44,504 nt of DNA from Micromonospora wenchangensis. GTDB taxonomy: Bacteria; Actinomycetota; Actinomycetes; Mycobacteriales; Micromonosporaceae. The stretch is taken from assembly GCF_002210435.1 (NCBI RefSeq), contig NZ_MZMV01000057.1, forward strand, positions 1 to 44,504. Reading direction: 5' to 3'. Numbering within the stretch: the stretch's first letter is position 1; every line of letters begins with the position of its first letter. The notes under the pieces were generated by a model. It was not told the origin of the DNA. It made no database searches and saw nothing but the letters and a program-made list of their open reading frames with translations. This document shows positions 23,295 through 30,855 of the stretch, in pieces. A program made the translations under genes and the position numbers.

Positions 23295-24689
23295 ATGAGG
23301 GTTCTCGTCACCGGTTCCCGCGCCTGGACCGACCGCGCCGCCATCGACCGCGTTCTCACCGCCCTGCACGACCGGTGCGGGCAGGTGTTGACCGTGCTGC
23401 ACGGGGCCTGCCCGCGCGGGGCAGACAACATCGCTCACACCTGGTGCGCCCGACGCGGGGTGTCGGTGGAGAGCTACCCGGCCGACTGGTCGACCGGTCG
23501 CGGTGCCGGCCCGCGCCGCAACGCCGTCATGGTCGCCACCCGCCCCGACCTGGTCGTGGCGTTCATCCGCGACCGCTCGCCCGGCGCGACCGGATGCGCC
23601 GCGCTGGCCGAAAAGGCTGGCATCTCCGTCTTACGCAACCCCACCCCCGACGACATCGCTGCCCTGACCAAACCCACCGGACAGGAGAACCAAACCATGC
23701 CCGACCTGCTCGCCGCCGCCCTGGCTCACGCCGCGCGCGGCTGGCACGTGTTCCCGCTGCGCCCGGACGACAAGCGGCCCGCGTTCCCCGACCACACCGC
23801 CGACGACTGTGCCGGCCGCGACCCGCGCTGCCGTACCGGTCACACGGGGTGGGAGCAGCGCGCCACCACCGACCCGGACCGTATCCGCCGGGCGTGGTCG
23901 GCCCGCTCCTACGGGGTCGGCATCGCGTGCGGCCCATCGGGTCTGGTGGTGGTCGACCTGGACGTGCCCAAGCACGTGGGTGACACCCCGCCGCCGGAGT
24001 GGGCGGGGGCGTGTGACGGGTGGGACGTGTTCGCCACCCTCGCAGCCCGCCACGGCACCCCGATCGACCCGTTCGACGGGTTCGGCCCCGACGCGCCGCC
24101 GGGCACCGGTATCGACGCCACGCACACGGTGACCACTGGCAGCGGCGGCACCCATCTCTACTACCGCCACCCGACCAGCGGCCCGCAGTTGCGCAACACC
24201 ACGGGGGAGCGTGGTGGGCTCGGGTGGAAGGTCGATACCCGCGCCCACGGTGGGTACGTCGTCGCCGCCGGTTCGACCGTCGCCGGCCGCCCCTACACCC
24301 TTGCCCTCGACGTGGAACCCGCGCCGCTGCCCGGATGGGTCGCCGGGCTGCTCGCGCCGGCTGCGCGGCCTGTCTACCGGCCCACGGCCGTGGCGCTGCC
24401 GCCGGACCGGCGCGGCCGGTACGTGGCCGCCGCGATCCGCCGCCAGGTCGACCACCTCACCACCGCCCGCGAGGGACAGCGCAACCACGCCCTGTTCGTC
24501 TCCGCCGTCGCGCTCGGGCAGTTCGCCGCCGGGGGCGCGCTCACCGATGACGACGTGTGGGCTGTCCTGGAACCCGCCGCCGCGTCGATCGGGCTGCCCG
24601 CGCGGGAGATCGCGCACACCATCACCAACGGGCTGCGCGTCGGCGCGCGTAACCCCCGCTGCCTGAACACCGCAGGGAGGGCCGCGTGA
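23295..24689 (+). CDS. Fusion of DUF2493 (SLOG) domain with bifunctional DNA primase/polymerase
   Basis: 464 residues. Residues 1-125 are a SLOG/DUF2493 domain (MRVLVTGSRAWTD, VLHGACPRGADNIAHTW, ESYPADW, RNAVMV), a nucleotide-binding fold. Residues about 135-460 are a PrimPol (prim-pol, PF09250 type): LLAAALAHAARGWHVFPLRP, GIACGPSGLVVVDLDVPKH with metal ligands D221 and D223, GGTHLYYRHP and VDTRAHGGYVVAAGS. It would prime replication of the excised element. An in-frame ATG at 23697 behind ACAGGAGAA marks the usual separate PrimPol start, so a 330-residue product may also be made. ATG at 23295 is favoured by spacing to AGGAAGGA. Confidence 0.86.
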   Translation: MRVLVTGSRAWTDRAAIDRVLTALHDRCGQVLTVLHGACPRGADNIAHTWCARRGVSVESYPADWSTGRGAGPRRNAVMVATRPDLVVAFIRDRSPGATGCAALAEKAGISVLRNPTPDDIAALTKPTGQENQTMPDLLAAALAHAARGWHVFPLRPDDKRPAFPDHTADDCAGRDPRCRTGHTGWEQRATTDPDRIRRAWSARSYGVGIACGPSGLVVVDLDVPKHVGDTPPPEWAGACDGWDVFATLAARHGTPIDPFDGFGPDAPPGTGIDATHTVTTGSGGTHLYYRHPTSGPQLRNTTGERGGLGWKVDTRAHGGYVVAAGSTVAGRPYTLALDVEPAPLPGWVAGLLAPAARPVYRPTAVALPPDRRGRYVAAAIRRQVDHLTTAREGQRNHALFVSAVALGQFAAGGALTDDDVWAVLEPAAASIGLPAREIAHTITNGLRVGARNPRCLNTAGRAA

Positions 24690-26245
24690 CCGAGCGGTTG
24701 CAGGTCGGCTCCGGCCCTGAGAGCATCCGCGTCCTCAAAGCCGCGCTCGTGCGCGGGCTGTTGCCGGACACGTACGTGTCCGCTGGGGCGCTGGTGCACA
24801 TGGAGGCGGTCTCCGGTGGGCTGCCCGCCGCCGCCGACGAAGACTCGCCCTTGCCCGTGGCCGCGAGCACCATCAACCCCGCTGGCCTGGCCGGGCTGCT
24901 CGCCGAACACGCCTACGTCTACCGGATCAAGACCCGCAAGGACGCCGCCGGCAATCCCGAACCCTACGAGGAGGAAACCACGCCGTCCCGGGAGATCCTG
25001 TCGTCGGTGCTGGCCGGGAAGACGTGGCCGGGGGTGGCCCCGCTGCGCGGGATCATCGGTGCCCCGGTCCTGCGCCGCGACGGCACCCTGTTGCAGACCC
25101 CCGGCTACGACCCCGCAACCGGCTTCTACCTCGCCACGAAGGTGGCGCTGCCGCCCGTTCCGGACGAACCCACCCCGGAGCAGGTGGCCGAAGCACGCCG
25201 GTTCCTGCTCGGCCGATTCCTGCGCGACTTCCCCTGGGCGTCCGCCGCCGATCGGGCCAACTACGTGGCGCTGCTGGCAACGCCGATCCTGCGGCACTTC
25301 ACCCGCTCCCTGACCCCGTTCGCCCTGATCGACGCCACCATGCCGTCGTCCGGCAAGACGATCCTCACCGCCGGCCCCGGGATGCTCTACGGACAGCGCG
25401 TCATGCCCTGGGCCTACGCCGACGAGGAACTACGCAAGTCCATCACCGCCGTACTCGCGGAGCAGGTGGGCGTGGTCATCTGGGACAACCTGGCCGAGGG
25501 CACCGTCATCGACTCCGCCGTGCTCGCGCAGCTCGTCACCGCCGGAGTGTGGTCCGACCGCCAGTTGGGCGCATCCCGCAACATCGCCACCGTCAACGAC
25601 CGGCTCTGGATGGCCACCGGCAACAACCTGCAAGTCGGCGGCGACATGGCCAGCCGCACCGTCCGGGTGCACCTCGACCCGAACATGCCCCGCCCCGAAC
25701 TCCGCGACCAATCCGGATTCGGCATCCCCCACCTCGACCAGTGGATCACCGCCCCGGCGAACCAACTCACGGTCCTGTGGCACCTGCTCGTGCTCGTACT
25801 CGACTGGACACACCAGGGAGCACCCCGCGCCGCCGGCCTGTCGATGCGGCAGTTCACGCCCTGGGCGCAAGCCCTCGGCGGGTTCCTCCACCACCACGGC
25901 ATCGACGGATTCCTCACCAACGCCGCCGACGTCCGCGACATCGACGAAGACGAAACCCGCTGGCGAGCGTTCCTCACCACCTGGCACGACCGCCACGGCG
26001 ACAAACCCCTCACCGCCGCCGACCTACGCCGCGACGCCGAACCCATGCACCTGGGCAGCGACGAACACGACCCCTGGGACGGGCAGTTCATCACCACCAC
26101 CGCCGGACGCCTACCCAACCCACTGCAACTCGGCCGCATGCTCACCGGACAGGCCGGACGATGGCGCAGCGAACACGTCATCCGCGCAGGCCGCCACGAA
26201 CGCGGCAACCGCGCCGTCTTCTGGGTCGAGCACCACCAGGGTTGA
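24686..26245 (+). CDS. AICE replication helicase/ATPase (Rep)
   Basis: 519 residues, GTG start overlapping the PrimPol stop (GTGA). It has a helical N-terminal region, then an ATPase core: Walker A ATMPSSGKTIL (K224), Walker B-like VVIWDNLAEG, and a sensor segment RLWMATGNN with a downstream Arg (ASRTVRVHLD). The C-terminus (FTPWAQALGGFLHHHGIDGFL and later RLPNPLQLGRML) may bind DNA. The PrimPol plus helicase pair is the non-RepSA replication module of AICEs. The iteron array begins 17 bp after its stop. Confidence 0.82.
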   Translation: MTERLQVGSGPESIRVLKAALVRGLLPDTYVSAGALVHMEAVSGGLPAAADEDSPLPVAASTINPAGLAGLLAEHAYVYRIKTRKDAAGNPEPYEEETTPSREILSSVLAGKTWPGVAPLRGIIGAPVLRRDGTLLQTPGYDPATGFYLATKVALPPVPDEPTPEQVAEARRFLLGRFLRDFPWASAADRANYVALLATPILRHFTRSLTPFALIDATMPSSGKTILTAGPGMLYGQRVMPWAYADEELRKSITAVLAEQVGVVIWDNLAEGTVIDSAVLAQLVTAGVWSDRQLGASRNIATVNDRLWMATGNNLQVGGDMASRTVRVHLDPNMPRPELRDQSGFGIPHLDQWITAPANQLTVLWHLLVLVLDWTHQGAPRAAGLSMRQFTPWAQALGGFLHHHGIDGFLTNAADVRDIDEDETRWRAFLTTWHDRHGDKPLTAADLRRDAEPMHLGSDEHDPWDGQFITTTAGRLPNPLQLGRMLTGQAGRWRSEHVIRAGRHERGNRAVFWVEHHQG

Positions 26246-26261
26246 AACCCGCTGAACCCAT

Positions 26262-26473
26262 CTCGGCAACTCGGCAACTCGGCAGAACCAGCCCGCTAGC
26301 TGCGAAAACACCCTGCCGAGATCCAACCGATAGGAGAACGTCAATCTCGGCAACTCGGCAACATCCTGCCGAGATCACCGCCGTTTGCCGAGATCTTGAA
26401 AACCCGCCTCCAAGATCTCGGCAAACGTTTCCGCAGCTCAACGGCACCTTTGCCGAGATGCCGAGATGCCGAG
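26262..26473. repeat. Twelve-copy iteron array in dyad order (candidate replication origin)
   Basis: CTCGGCA starts at 26262, 26270, 26278, 26346, 26354, 26417; its complement TGCCGAG starts at 26314, 26367, 26386, 26451, 26459, 26467. The outer triplets are tandem with an 8-bp period. An internal perfect inverted repeat TTTGCCGAGATCTTG (26384-26398) / CAAGATCTCGGCAAA (26411-26425) has a 12-nt loop. The order is identical read from either end. It is the largest gene-free stretch in the replication module. The rest of the gap, to 26691, has only decayed copies (near 26553 and 26583) and no gene I can support. Confidence 0.85.
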
Positions 26474-26691
26474 ATGGGTTCAGCCCTCCCACACCACGAC
26501 ACGACCACCCGCCGCCAACCCCACCACCCCGGCCCGCTGAGAGCGTCTGCGCCAATCTCGTGCATCGCCTTATACCCACCCGACCGAGATCTTGCCTCTA
26601 CGGCGCTCTTGGTGGGCTGCTCTGCGCCTCTCTGCCGCACTGCCTAACCGACCCTCCATGCCCGACCCGCACCGACCAAAGGATGCTCAGC

Positions 26692-26883
26692 ATGCCCACC
26701 GCGCCACACAACAGCAACGCAGCACCTCACCCGCAGCGCCTTATCGCGGACTACATCCGCGCCGCCAACAACATCAACGACAAGTACAAGGCACCAGAGA
26801 TCCGAAAGGCAGCCGCCGACTACATGGCTTGGCTTGAGGACGTGATCGTGCGCGGGATTGCCGCCAAGACCGCCGACGAGTGA
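26692..26883 (+). CDS. Small hypothetical protein between origin and xis
   Basis: 63 residues: MPTAPHNSNAAPHPQRLIAD, then YIRAANNINDKYKAPEIRKAAADYMAWLEDVIVRGIAAK, an amphipathic helical domain. ATG at 26692 behind AAAGGA. No known domain. Position next to xis/int suggests a role in excision or its control, by inference only. Confidence 0.6.
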   Translation: MPTAPHNSNAAPHPQRLIADYIRAANNINDKYKAPEIRKAAADYMAWLEDVIVRGIAAKTADE

Positions 26884-26956
26884 TCACGCCAATCGAGAGC
26901 GTCCCGCCGAGGAGGCGCGCGCCCTCACAGCTCGACGCCACCCCGAGGGAGCAGAA

Positions 26957-27166
26957 GTGACGACCGCCGACACCCGCATTGTCCTGACCATCGAAGAGGC
27001 CGCGCGCCGTCTCGGCATCGGCCGCACCACGATGTACGCGCTCGTCAAGACCGGCCAGATCCGCACGGTCACGATCGGCCGTCTCCGGCGCGTGCCTGCC
27101 TTCTGTCTTGACGAGTACGTACAGAACCTGCTCACCGACGAAACCTCGCTTAAGAACGCTGCCTGA
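26957..27166 (+). CDS. xis: Excisionase-type HTH protein
   Basis: 69 residues. LTIEEAARRLGIGRTTMYALVKTGQIRTVTIGRLRRVP is the canonical MerR/excisionase-type helix-turn-helix with wing, followed by FCLDEYVQNLL. GTG at 26957 behind GAGGGAG; the longer reading from 26858 is not needed. It lies 15 bp upstream of int in the same direction, the normal Xis place in AICEs. It would bend the att site and favour excision. Confidence 0.88.
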   Translation: MTTADTRIVLTIEEAARRLGIGRTTMYALVKTGQIRTVTIGRLRRVPAFCLDEYVQNLLTDETSLKNAA

Positions 27167-27181
27167 CGGAACGGGAAACTG

Positions 27182-28447
27182 ATGGGGAAACGCAAGCCCA
27201 ACGGCGCATCGAGCATCTACCAGGGCAGTGACGGCTACTGGCACGGACGTGTGACCGTCGGGATCAAGGACGATGGCAGTCCCGACCGCCGCCACGTTCG
27301 TGGCAAGACCGAGGCCATCGTCACCCGCAAGGTGCGCGAGCTGGAACGCGACCGCGACAAGGGCACCGTCCGCAAGGCGGGACAGTCGTGGACGGTCAAG
27401 ACGTGGCTCACGCACTGGGTGGAGAACATCGCCGCGCCGGCCGTTCGTGACAACACGATCGCCGGCTACCGGGTTGCCGTGTACCGGCACCTGATTCCCG
27501 GGCTCGGCGCGCACCGCCTGGAGAAGCTGCAACCCGAGCACGTGGAGAAGCTGACCCGCAAGATGCAGGCCGCCGGCAGCGCCGCCGCCACCGCCCACCA
27601 AGCGCACCGCACCCTGCGGACCGCGCTGAACGAGGCGGTCCGCCGTCAACACCTGGTGCGCAATCCCGCCAGCCTGGCGAAACCGCCCCGCCTCGAAGAC
27701 GAAGAGGTCGAACCGTACTCGGTGGAGGAAGTGCAGCGGCTGTTGCTCGCCGCGAGCGAGCGGAGAAACAGCGCGCGGTGGGCAATCGCGCTGGCACTCG
27801 GACTGCGGCAGGGTGAGGTGCTGGGCCTGAGATGGAATGACGTGAACCTCAACGATGGAACGCTTACCGTTCGCCGCGCCCGGCAGCGCCCCAAATGGAA
27901 GCACGGTTGCACGAAACCGTGCGGCCGGAAGTTCGGCGGTCACTGCCCGGACCGGCAGCCATTACGCGCGGAAACCGCCGACACGAAATCGCGGGCCGGT
28001 CGGCGCAGTATCGGACTTCCGGACCCCCTGATTGCCCTGCTACGTCAGCACCGGAAAGAACAGGAGGCCGAGCGCGAAACCGCCGCGCAGCTCTGGACGG
28101 ACACCGGCTACCTGTTCACCACGCCGACAGGCGGCCCGGTGAATCCGCGCACCGACTACACCGAATGGAAGCGGCTGCTGACGCGCGCCGGACTGCGCGA
28201 CGGGCGGCTGCACGACGCCCGGCACACCGCGGCAACCGTGCTGCTGATTCTCGGCGTGGCCGAGCGCGCCGTGATGGGCATCATGGGGTGGTCGGACTCC
28301 GGCATGGCCCGGCGCTACCAGCACCTCACGGGACAGGTCCGCCGCGACGTTGCCAAGCGGGTCGGTGGTCTGCTCTGGCAGCCCGCGCCGAAGGCCGACG
28401 ACGACCCGGAGGACGGTACGGCAGGGGTACTCAGCAAGGCACCGTGA
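27182..28447 (+). CDS. int: Tyrosine site-specific integrase
   Basis: 421 residues. An N-terminal arm-binding part (GSDGYWHGRVTVGIKDDGS...) is followed by a SAM-like core-binding domain (TVKTWLTHWVENI...HLIPGLGAHRLEKL). The catalytic domain has R209 (LGLRQGEVLGLRW), H344-x-x-R347-H348 (LHDARH) and Y379 (ARRYQH). A Cys-rich insert (CTKPCGRKFGGHC, near residue 245) lies between the first Arg and the HxxR motif. The gene ends 4 bp before the arm repeat and 75 bp before attR, as expected for an integrase acting on tRNA-Ser(CGA). Confidence 0.95.
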   Translation: MGKRKPNGASSIYQGSDGYWHGRVTVGIKDDGSPDRRHVRGKTEAIVTRKVRELERDRDKGTVRKAGQSWTVKTWLTHWVENIAAPAVRDNTIAGYRVAVYRHLIPGLGAHRLEKLQPEHVEKLTRKMQAAGSAAATAHQAHRTLRTALNEAVRRQHLVRNPASLAKPPRLEDEEVEPYSVEEVQRLLLAASERRNSARWAIALALGLRQGEVLGLRWNDVNLNDGTLTVRRARQRPKWKHGCTKPCGRKFGGHCPDRQPLRAETADTKSRAGRRSIGLPDPLIALLRQHRKEQEAERETAAQLWTDTGYLFTTPTGGPVNPRTDYTEWKRLLTRAGLRDGRLHDARHTAATVLLILGVAERAVMGIMGWSDSGMARRYQHLTGQVRRDVAKRVGGLLWQPAPKADDDPEDGTAGVLSKAP

Positions 28448-28451
28448 GGCA

Positions 28452-28473
28452 ACTGAGACCAAAACTGAGACCA
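28452..28473 (+). repeat. Tandem TGAGACCA pair inside attR (candidate integrase arm site)
   Basis: TGAGACCA at 28454-28461 and 28466-28473, 12-bp period, each preceded by AC. It matches the pair at 8525-8544 in orientation and spacing and directly follows the int stop codon. Confidence 0.68.
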
Positions 28474-28480
28474 CGACGGA

Positions 28481-28519
28481 GAAACGCCCGGCGACTCACG
28501 GAGAGTTGCCGGGCGTTTC
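28481..28519 (-). terminator. Element-borne terminator for the restored tRNA-Ser(CGA)
   Basis: GAAACGCCCGGC (28481-28492) pairs with GCCGGGCGTTTC (28508-28519), with an inner ACTC/GAGT pair. It lies 14 nt past the tRNA 3' end in tRNA direction and is followed by T residues on that strand. The stem copies the one at 8321-8359. Confidence 0.8.
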
Positions 28520-28521
28520 GC

Positions 28522-28588
28522 CTGTTCACGAGCGGTGGCGGCGGGATTTGAACCCGCGGAGGGCGTAAACCCTCACACGCTTTCGAGG
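28522..28588. repeat. attR: 67-bp direct repeat within tRNA-Ser(CGA)
   Basis: Identical to 8363-8429. It runs from 11 bases beyond the tRNA to the base before the anticodon loop. The repeat ends at that point because the tRNA 5' half is present only here. Strand exchange is likely in the anticodon loop. Confidence 0.93.
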
Positions 28589-28619
28589 CGTGCTCCTTAG
28601 GCCACTCGGACACGCCACC
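28533..28619 (-). tRNA. tRNA-Ser (anticodon CGA), integration target
   Basis: 87 nt on the minus strand beginning GGTGGCGTGTCCGAGTGGCC. The acceptor pairs GGTGGCG with CGCCACC and the discriminator is G. Anticodon CGA (complement of 28583-28585) lies in loop CTCGAAA. A long class II variable arm and T-arm GCGGGTTCAAATCCCGC are present. It reads UCG codons. Its 3' half comes from the element, so function was preserved on insertion. Confidence 0.96.
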
Positions 28620-28694
28620 GCCGACGAGGGTACAGGAACACCGGTTCGGATGCCGCACCGGTATGCCCCGGGCCGGCCTGGCAGGATCTTTGCC

Positions 28695-29405
28695 ATGAGT
28701 ACGCACATCGGCGCGAAGCCGGGCGAGATCGCCGAGCGGGTCCTGATGCCGGGCGACCCGCTGCGGGCCAAGTGGATCGCGGAGACCTACCTCGAGGACG
28801 CCACCTGCTACTCGACGGTGCGGGGCATGCTGGGCTTCACCGGGCGGTGGAACGGCGTGGACGTCTCCGTCCAGGGCTCCGGCATGGGTATGCCGTCCGC
28901 GTCCATCTACGCCCACGAGCTGATCAACGAGTACGGCGTGAAGACGCTGGTCCGGGTCGGCTCCTGCGGCGCGCTCACCGAGGACCTCCAGCTCCGGGAC
29001 GTGATCGCGGCGATCGGGTCGTCGACCGACTCGAACATGAACCGGATGCGCTTCGACGGGTTGATCGACTACGCCCCGGTGGCCGATTTCGGGCTGCTGC
29101 GTACCTCGGTGGAGGTGGCCGAGCGGCGGGGCATCACCATGCACGTCGGCCCGATCCTCGCCGCCGACGCCTTCTACACCGACCGCCCCGACCTGTACGA
29201 CACCCTCGCCGACTACGGGGTGCTGGCGGTGGAGATGGAGTCGGCCGCGCTCTACACGATCGCCGCCCGGTTCAAGGCCCGCGCCCTGACCCTGCTGACG
29301 GTCAGCGACCACATCAAGACCGGCGCGAAGACCACCGCGCAGGAGCGTGAGCAGACCTTCGGCCAGATGGTCGAGATCGCCCTGGACACCGTCGCCACCT
29401 CCTGA
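28695..29405 (+). CDS. deoD: Purine-nucleoside phosphorylase, DeoD type
   Basis: 236 residues, the usual length of hexameric PNP. MSTHIGAKPGEIAERVLMPGDPLRAKWIAE carries the phosphate-binding GDPxRA motif. VQGSGMGMPSASIYAHELI, VRVGSCGAL, VEMESAAL and TVSDHIKTG follow, covering the ribose- and base-binding residues including the SDH Asp. It splits purine (deoxy)nucleosides with phosphate to base and (deoxy)ribose-1-phosphate in purine salvage. The ATG at 28695 fits the family start. Single gene ending in a shared terminator with tadA. Confidence 0.95.
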   Translation: MSTHIGAKPGEIAERVLMPGDPLRAKWIAETYLEDATCYSTVRGMLGFTGRWNGVDVSVQGSGMGMPSASIYAHELINEYGVKTLVRVGSCGALTEDLQLRDVIAAIGSSTDSNMNRMRFDGLIDYAPVADFGLLRTSVEVAERRGITMHVGPILAADAFYTDRPDLYDTLADYGVLAVEMESAALYTIAARFKARALTLLTVSDHIKTGAKTTAQEREQTFGQMVEIALDTVATS

Positions 29406-29428
29406 CCCGTCGCCCGACGGCTCGCACG

Positions 29429-29478
29429 GGGGCCGATGTTGCGGTCTCCACGCCCCGGGACACCGCAACATCGGCCCC
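29429..29478. terminator. Bidirectional terminator between deoD and tadA
   Basis: GGGGCCGATGTTGCGGT (29429-29445) is the exact complement of ACCGCAACATCGGCCCC (29462-29478), a 17-bp stem with a 16-nt loop. It lies between two converging genes. Confidence 0.82.
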
Positions 29479-29527
29479 GTCGCCCCCGACCCGGCCCCGT
29501 CGCCCCCCGGCCCCGGCCCGGGCCGGG

Positions 29528-30220
29528 TCAGCGGAAGAAGGCGCGCAGGACGGCGGCGTTCTCGGTCTCCAGGACCCCGGCGTACACCTCGGGGCGGTGG
29601 TTGAGCCGGCGGTCGCGTAGGACGTCCCAGAGCGAGCCGGCGGCACCGGTCTTGGGTTCCCAGGCGCCGAAGACGACCGTCGAGATCCGGGCCAGCACCA
29701 GTGCGCCCGCGCACATCGTGCACGGCTCCAGGGTGACCACCAGCGTGCAGCCGTCCAGCCGCCACCGGCCCGACCGCGCGGCGGCCCGGCGCAGCGCCAG
29801 CACCTCGGCGTGGGCGGTCGGGTCCCCGGTCAGTTCCCGTTCGTTGCGGCCGACGGCCAGTTCGGTGCCGTCCGGGCCGTAGACCACCGCCCCCACCGGC
29901 ACGTCCCCCACCACCCCGTCGGGTCCGGCGCAGGCGTCGGCGGCGGGCAGGTCCGGGCCGGTCACGGCGATCTCCAGGGCGCGGCGCATCCATCGTTCGT
30001 GCCGCTGCCGGCGACCGGCGGAATCCGGCCCGGCCAGTCCCTCGTGGGCCCCCGGGCCGACCCGCCCGGCCGCGCCGGGCGTGGGCTGACCCGGCCGTAC
30101 GGTGCCCAGGGCGGGATCGGTGGCGTCGAGCGGCCCGGCGGCACCGGGCGAACCCGGGCCGACTCCGGCCCCGGACGACCCTGCCGTGGCGTCGCCGACG
30201 TGCGGAGGGTCAGACCTCAC
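29528..30220 (-). CDS. tadA: tRNA-specific adenosine deaminase
   Basis: 230 residues as read. The C-terminal 150 residues are a zinc-dependent cytidine/adenosine deaminase: VGAVVYGPDG, TAHAEVLALR (zinc ligand H137, catalytic E139) and LEPCTMCAGAL (two Cys ligands), ending RPEVYAGVLETENAAVLRAFF. It makes inosine at position 34 of tRNA-Arg. The first 75 or so residues are Gly/Pro/Ala-rich and not part of the fold. An ATG at 29989 (MRRALEIAV) would give the usual length, so the true start is uncertain. It overlaps the upstream gene by 11 bp and is surely in its operon. Confidence 0.9.
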   Translation of the reverse strand: MRSDPPHVGDATAGSSGAGVGPGSPGAAGPLDATDPALGTVRPGQPTPGAAGRVGPGAHEGLAGPDSAGRRQRHERWMRRALEIAVTGPDLPAADACAGPDGVVGDVPVGAVVYGPDGTELAVGRNERELTGDPTAHAEVLALRRAAARSGRWRLDGCTLVVTLEPCTMCAGALVLARISTVVFGAWEPKTGAAGSLWDVLRDRRLNHRPEVYAGVLETENAAVLRAFFR

Positions 30221-30743
30221 GCAGCTCTTCGACCTCGTCGGCGCAGCCGAGCACCTGGCACACCTCGGCGGTCACGTCGGCGGGGAGCATGCCCTCGTGG
30301 GAGCAGAGCTTGAGCAGGCGTTGGGCGGGGATGCCCAGGTCGGCGAGGAGGTCGGCGTCGCCCACCGGGTCGGCCTCCGGGTCGACGACCGGCTGCTCGC
30401 TCTCCTCGTCGCCGCCACCGGCGGTGGCCGACGGCGGTTCGTCGACGTCGTCGAGGCCGGTGACCGACGTCTTGAGGTCACCGACGAGCAGCGCGCCCAG
30501 CCGGGACTCCTCGGCGTACGCCGAGTCGGAGCCGAAGACCCGCAGGTCCTCCCCCTCGTCGAGGCGCAGCACCACCAGGTACGCGTCGTCGGCCTCGACG
30601 AAGAGCAGCGACACGTCGGCGTCGGGTTCGACGTCACGTAGCCGGTCGGCGACCTCGTCGATGTCGGTGGCCCCGCGCAGGTTCACCTCGGCGGCGTTCC
30701 AGCCGCCCTCGTCGCGCACCACGGCGGCAGCGAAGTACGACAT
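30210..30743 (-). CDS. tRNA adenosine deaminase-associated protein
   Basis: 177 residues, acidic. MSYFAAAVVRDEGGWNAAEV, DIDEVADRLRDV, VSLLFVEADDAYLVVLRLDEGEDLRVFGSD and LGIPAQRLLKLCSHEGMLPADVTAEVCQVLGCADEVEELR match the actinobacterial family named for its constant place before tadA. Role unproven. A Ser/Glu/Asp-rich linker lies at about residues 98-125. Confidence 0.88.
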   Translation of the reverse strand: MSYFAAAVVRDEGGWNAAEVNLRGATDIDEVADRLRDVEPDADVSLLFVEADDAYLVVLRLDEGEDLRVFGSDSAYAEESRLGALLVGDLKTSVTGLDDVDEPPSATAGGGDEESEQPVVDPEADPVGDADLLADLGIPAQRLLKLCSHEGMLPADVTAEVCQVLGCADEVEELREV

Positions 30744-30855
30744 GGTTCCCCCAAATACCTCGGCACAGCCGACTCGTTACGCGTGCACGTTAACCGGTCG
30801 GGTCGGCAGCCGACCGCTCAACGCCCCGAAGGGCCGGCAATCCGGGGAAAGTTCG

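Larger units (their letters stand above)
8363..28588. mobile_element. Actinomycete integrative and conjugative element (AICE) in tRNA-Ser(CGA)
   Basis: Bounded by identical 67-bp repeats at 8363-8429 and 28522-28588 that correspond to the 3' half of tRNA-Ser(CGA) and a few downstream bases. It encodes the full AICE set: tyrosine integrase and Xis at the right end, PrimPol and Rep-type helicase, a TraB/FtsK translocase, small spread-type membrane proteins and a divergent XRE repressor. Cargo (NACHT-LRR, HTH/Nudix-like regulator, epimerase) lies at the left end. No relaxase or type IV secretion genes are present, as expected for double-stranded-DNA conjugation. All core genes look intact, so the element is probably functional. 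Confidence 0.93.

Noticed and set aside
26262..26473. CRISPR array
   Set aside because: The repeats are 7-8 bp, occur in both orientations and lack regular spacers; no cas genes.
25024..26691. Rightward frame overlapping Rep and the iterons
   Set aside because: Arg/Pro-rich shadow across the Rep gene and repeats; only its last part from 26692 has its own ribosome site and sensible composition.
8363..28588. Prophage
   Set aside because: No capsid, tail, portal, terminase or lysis genes; TraB and Spd-like genes point to an AICE.
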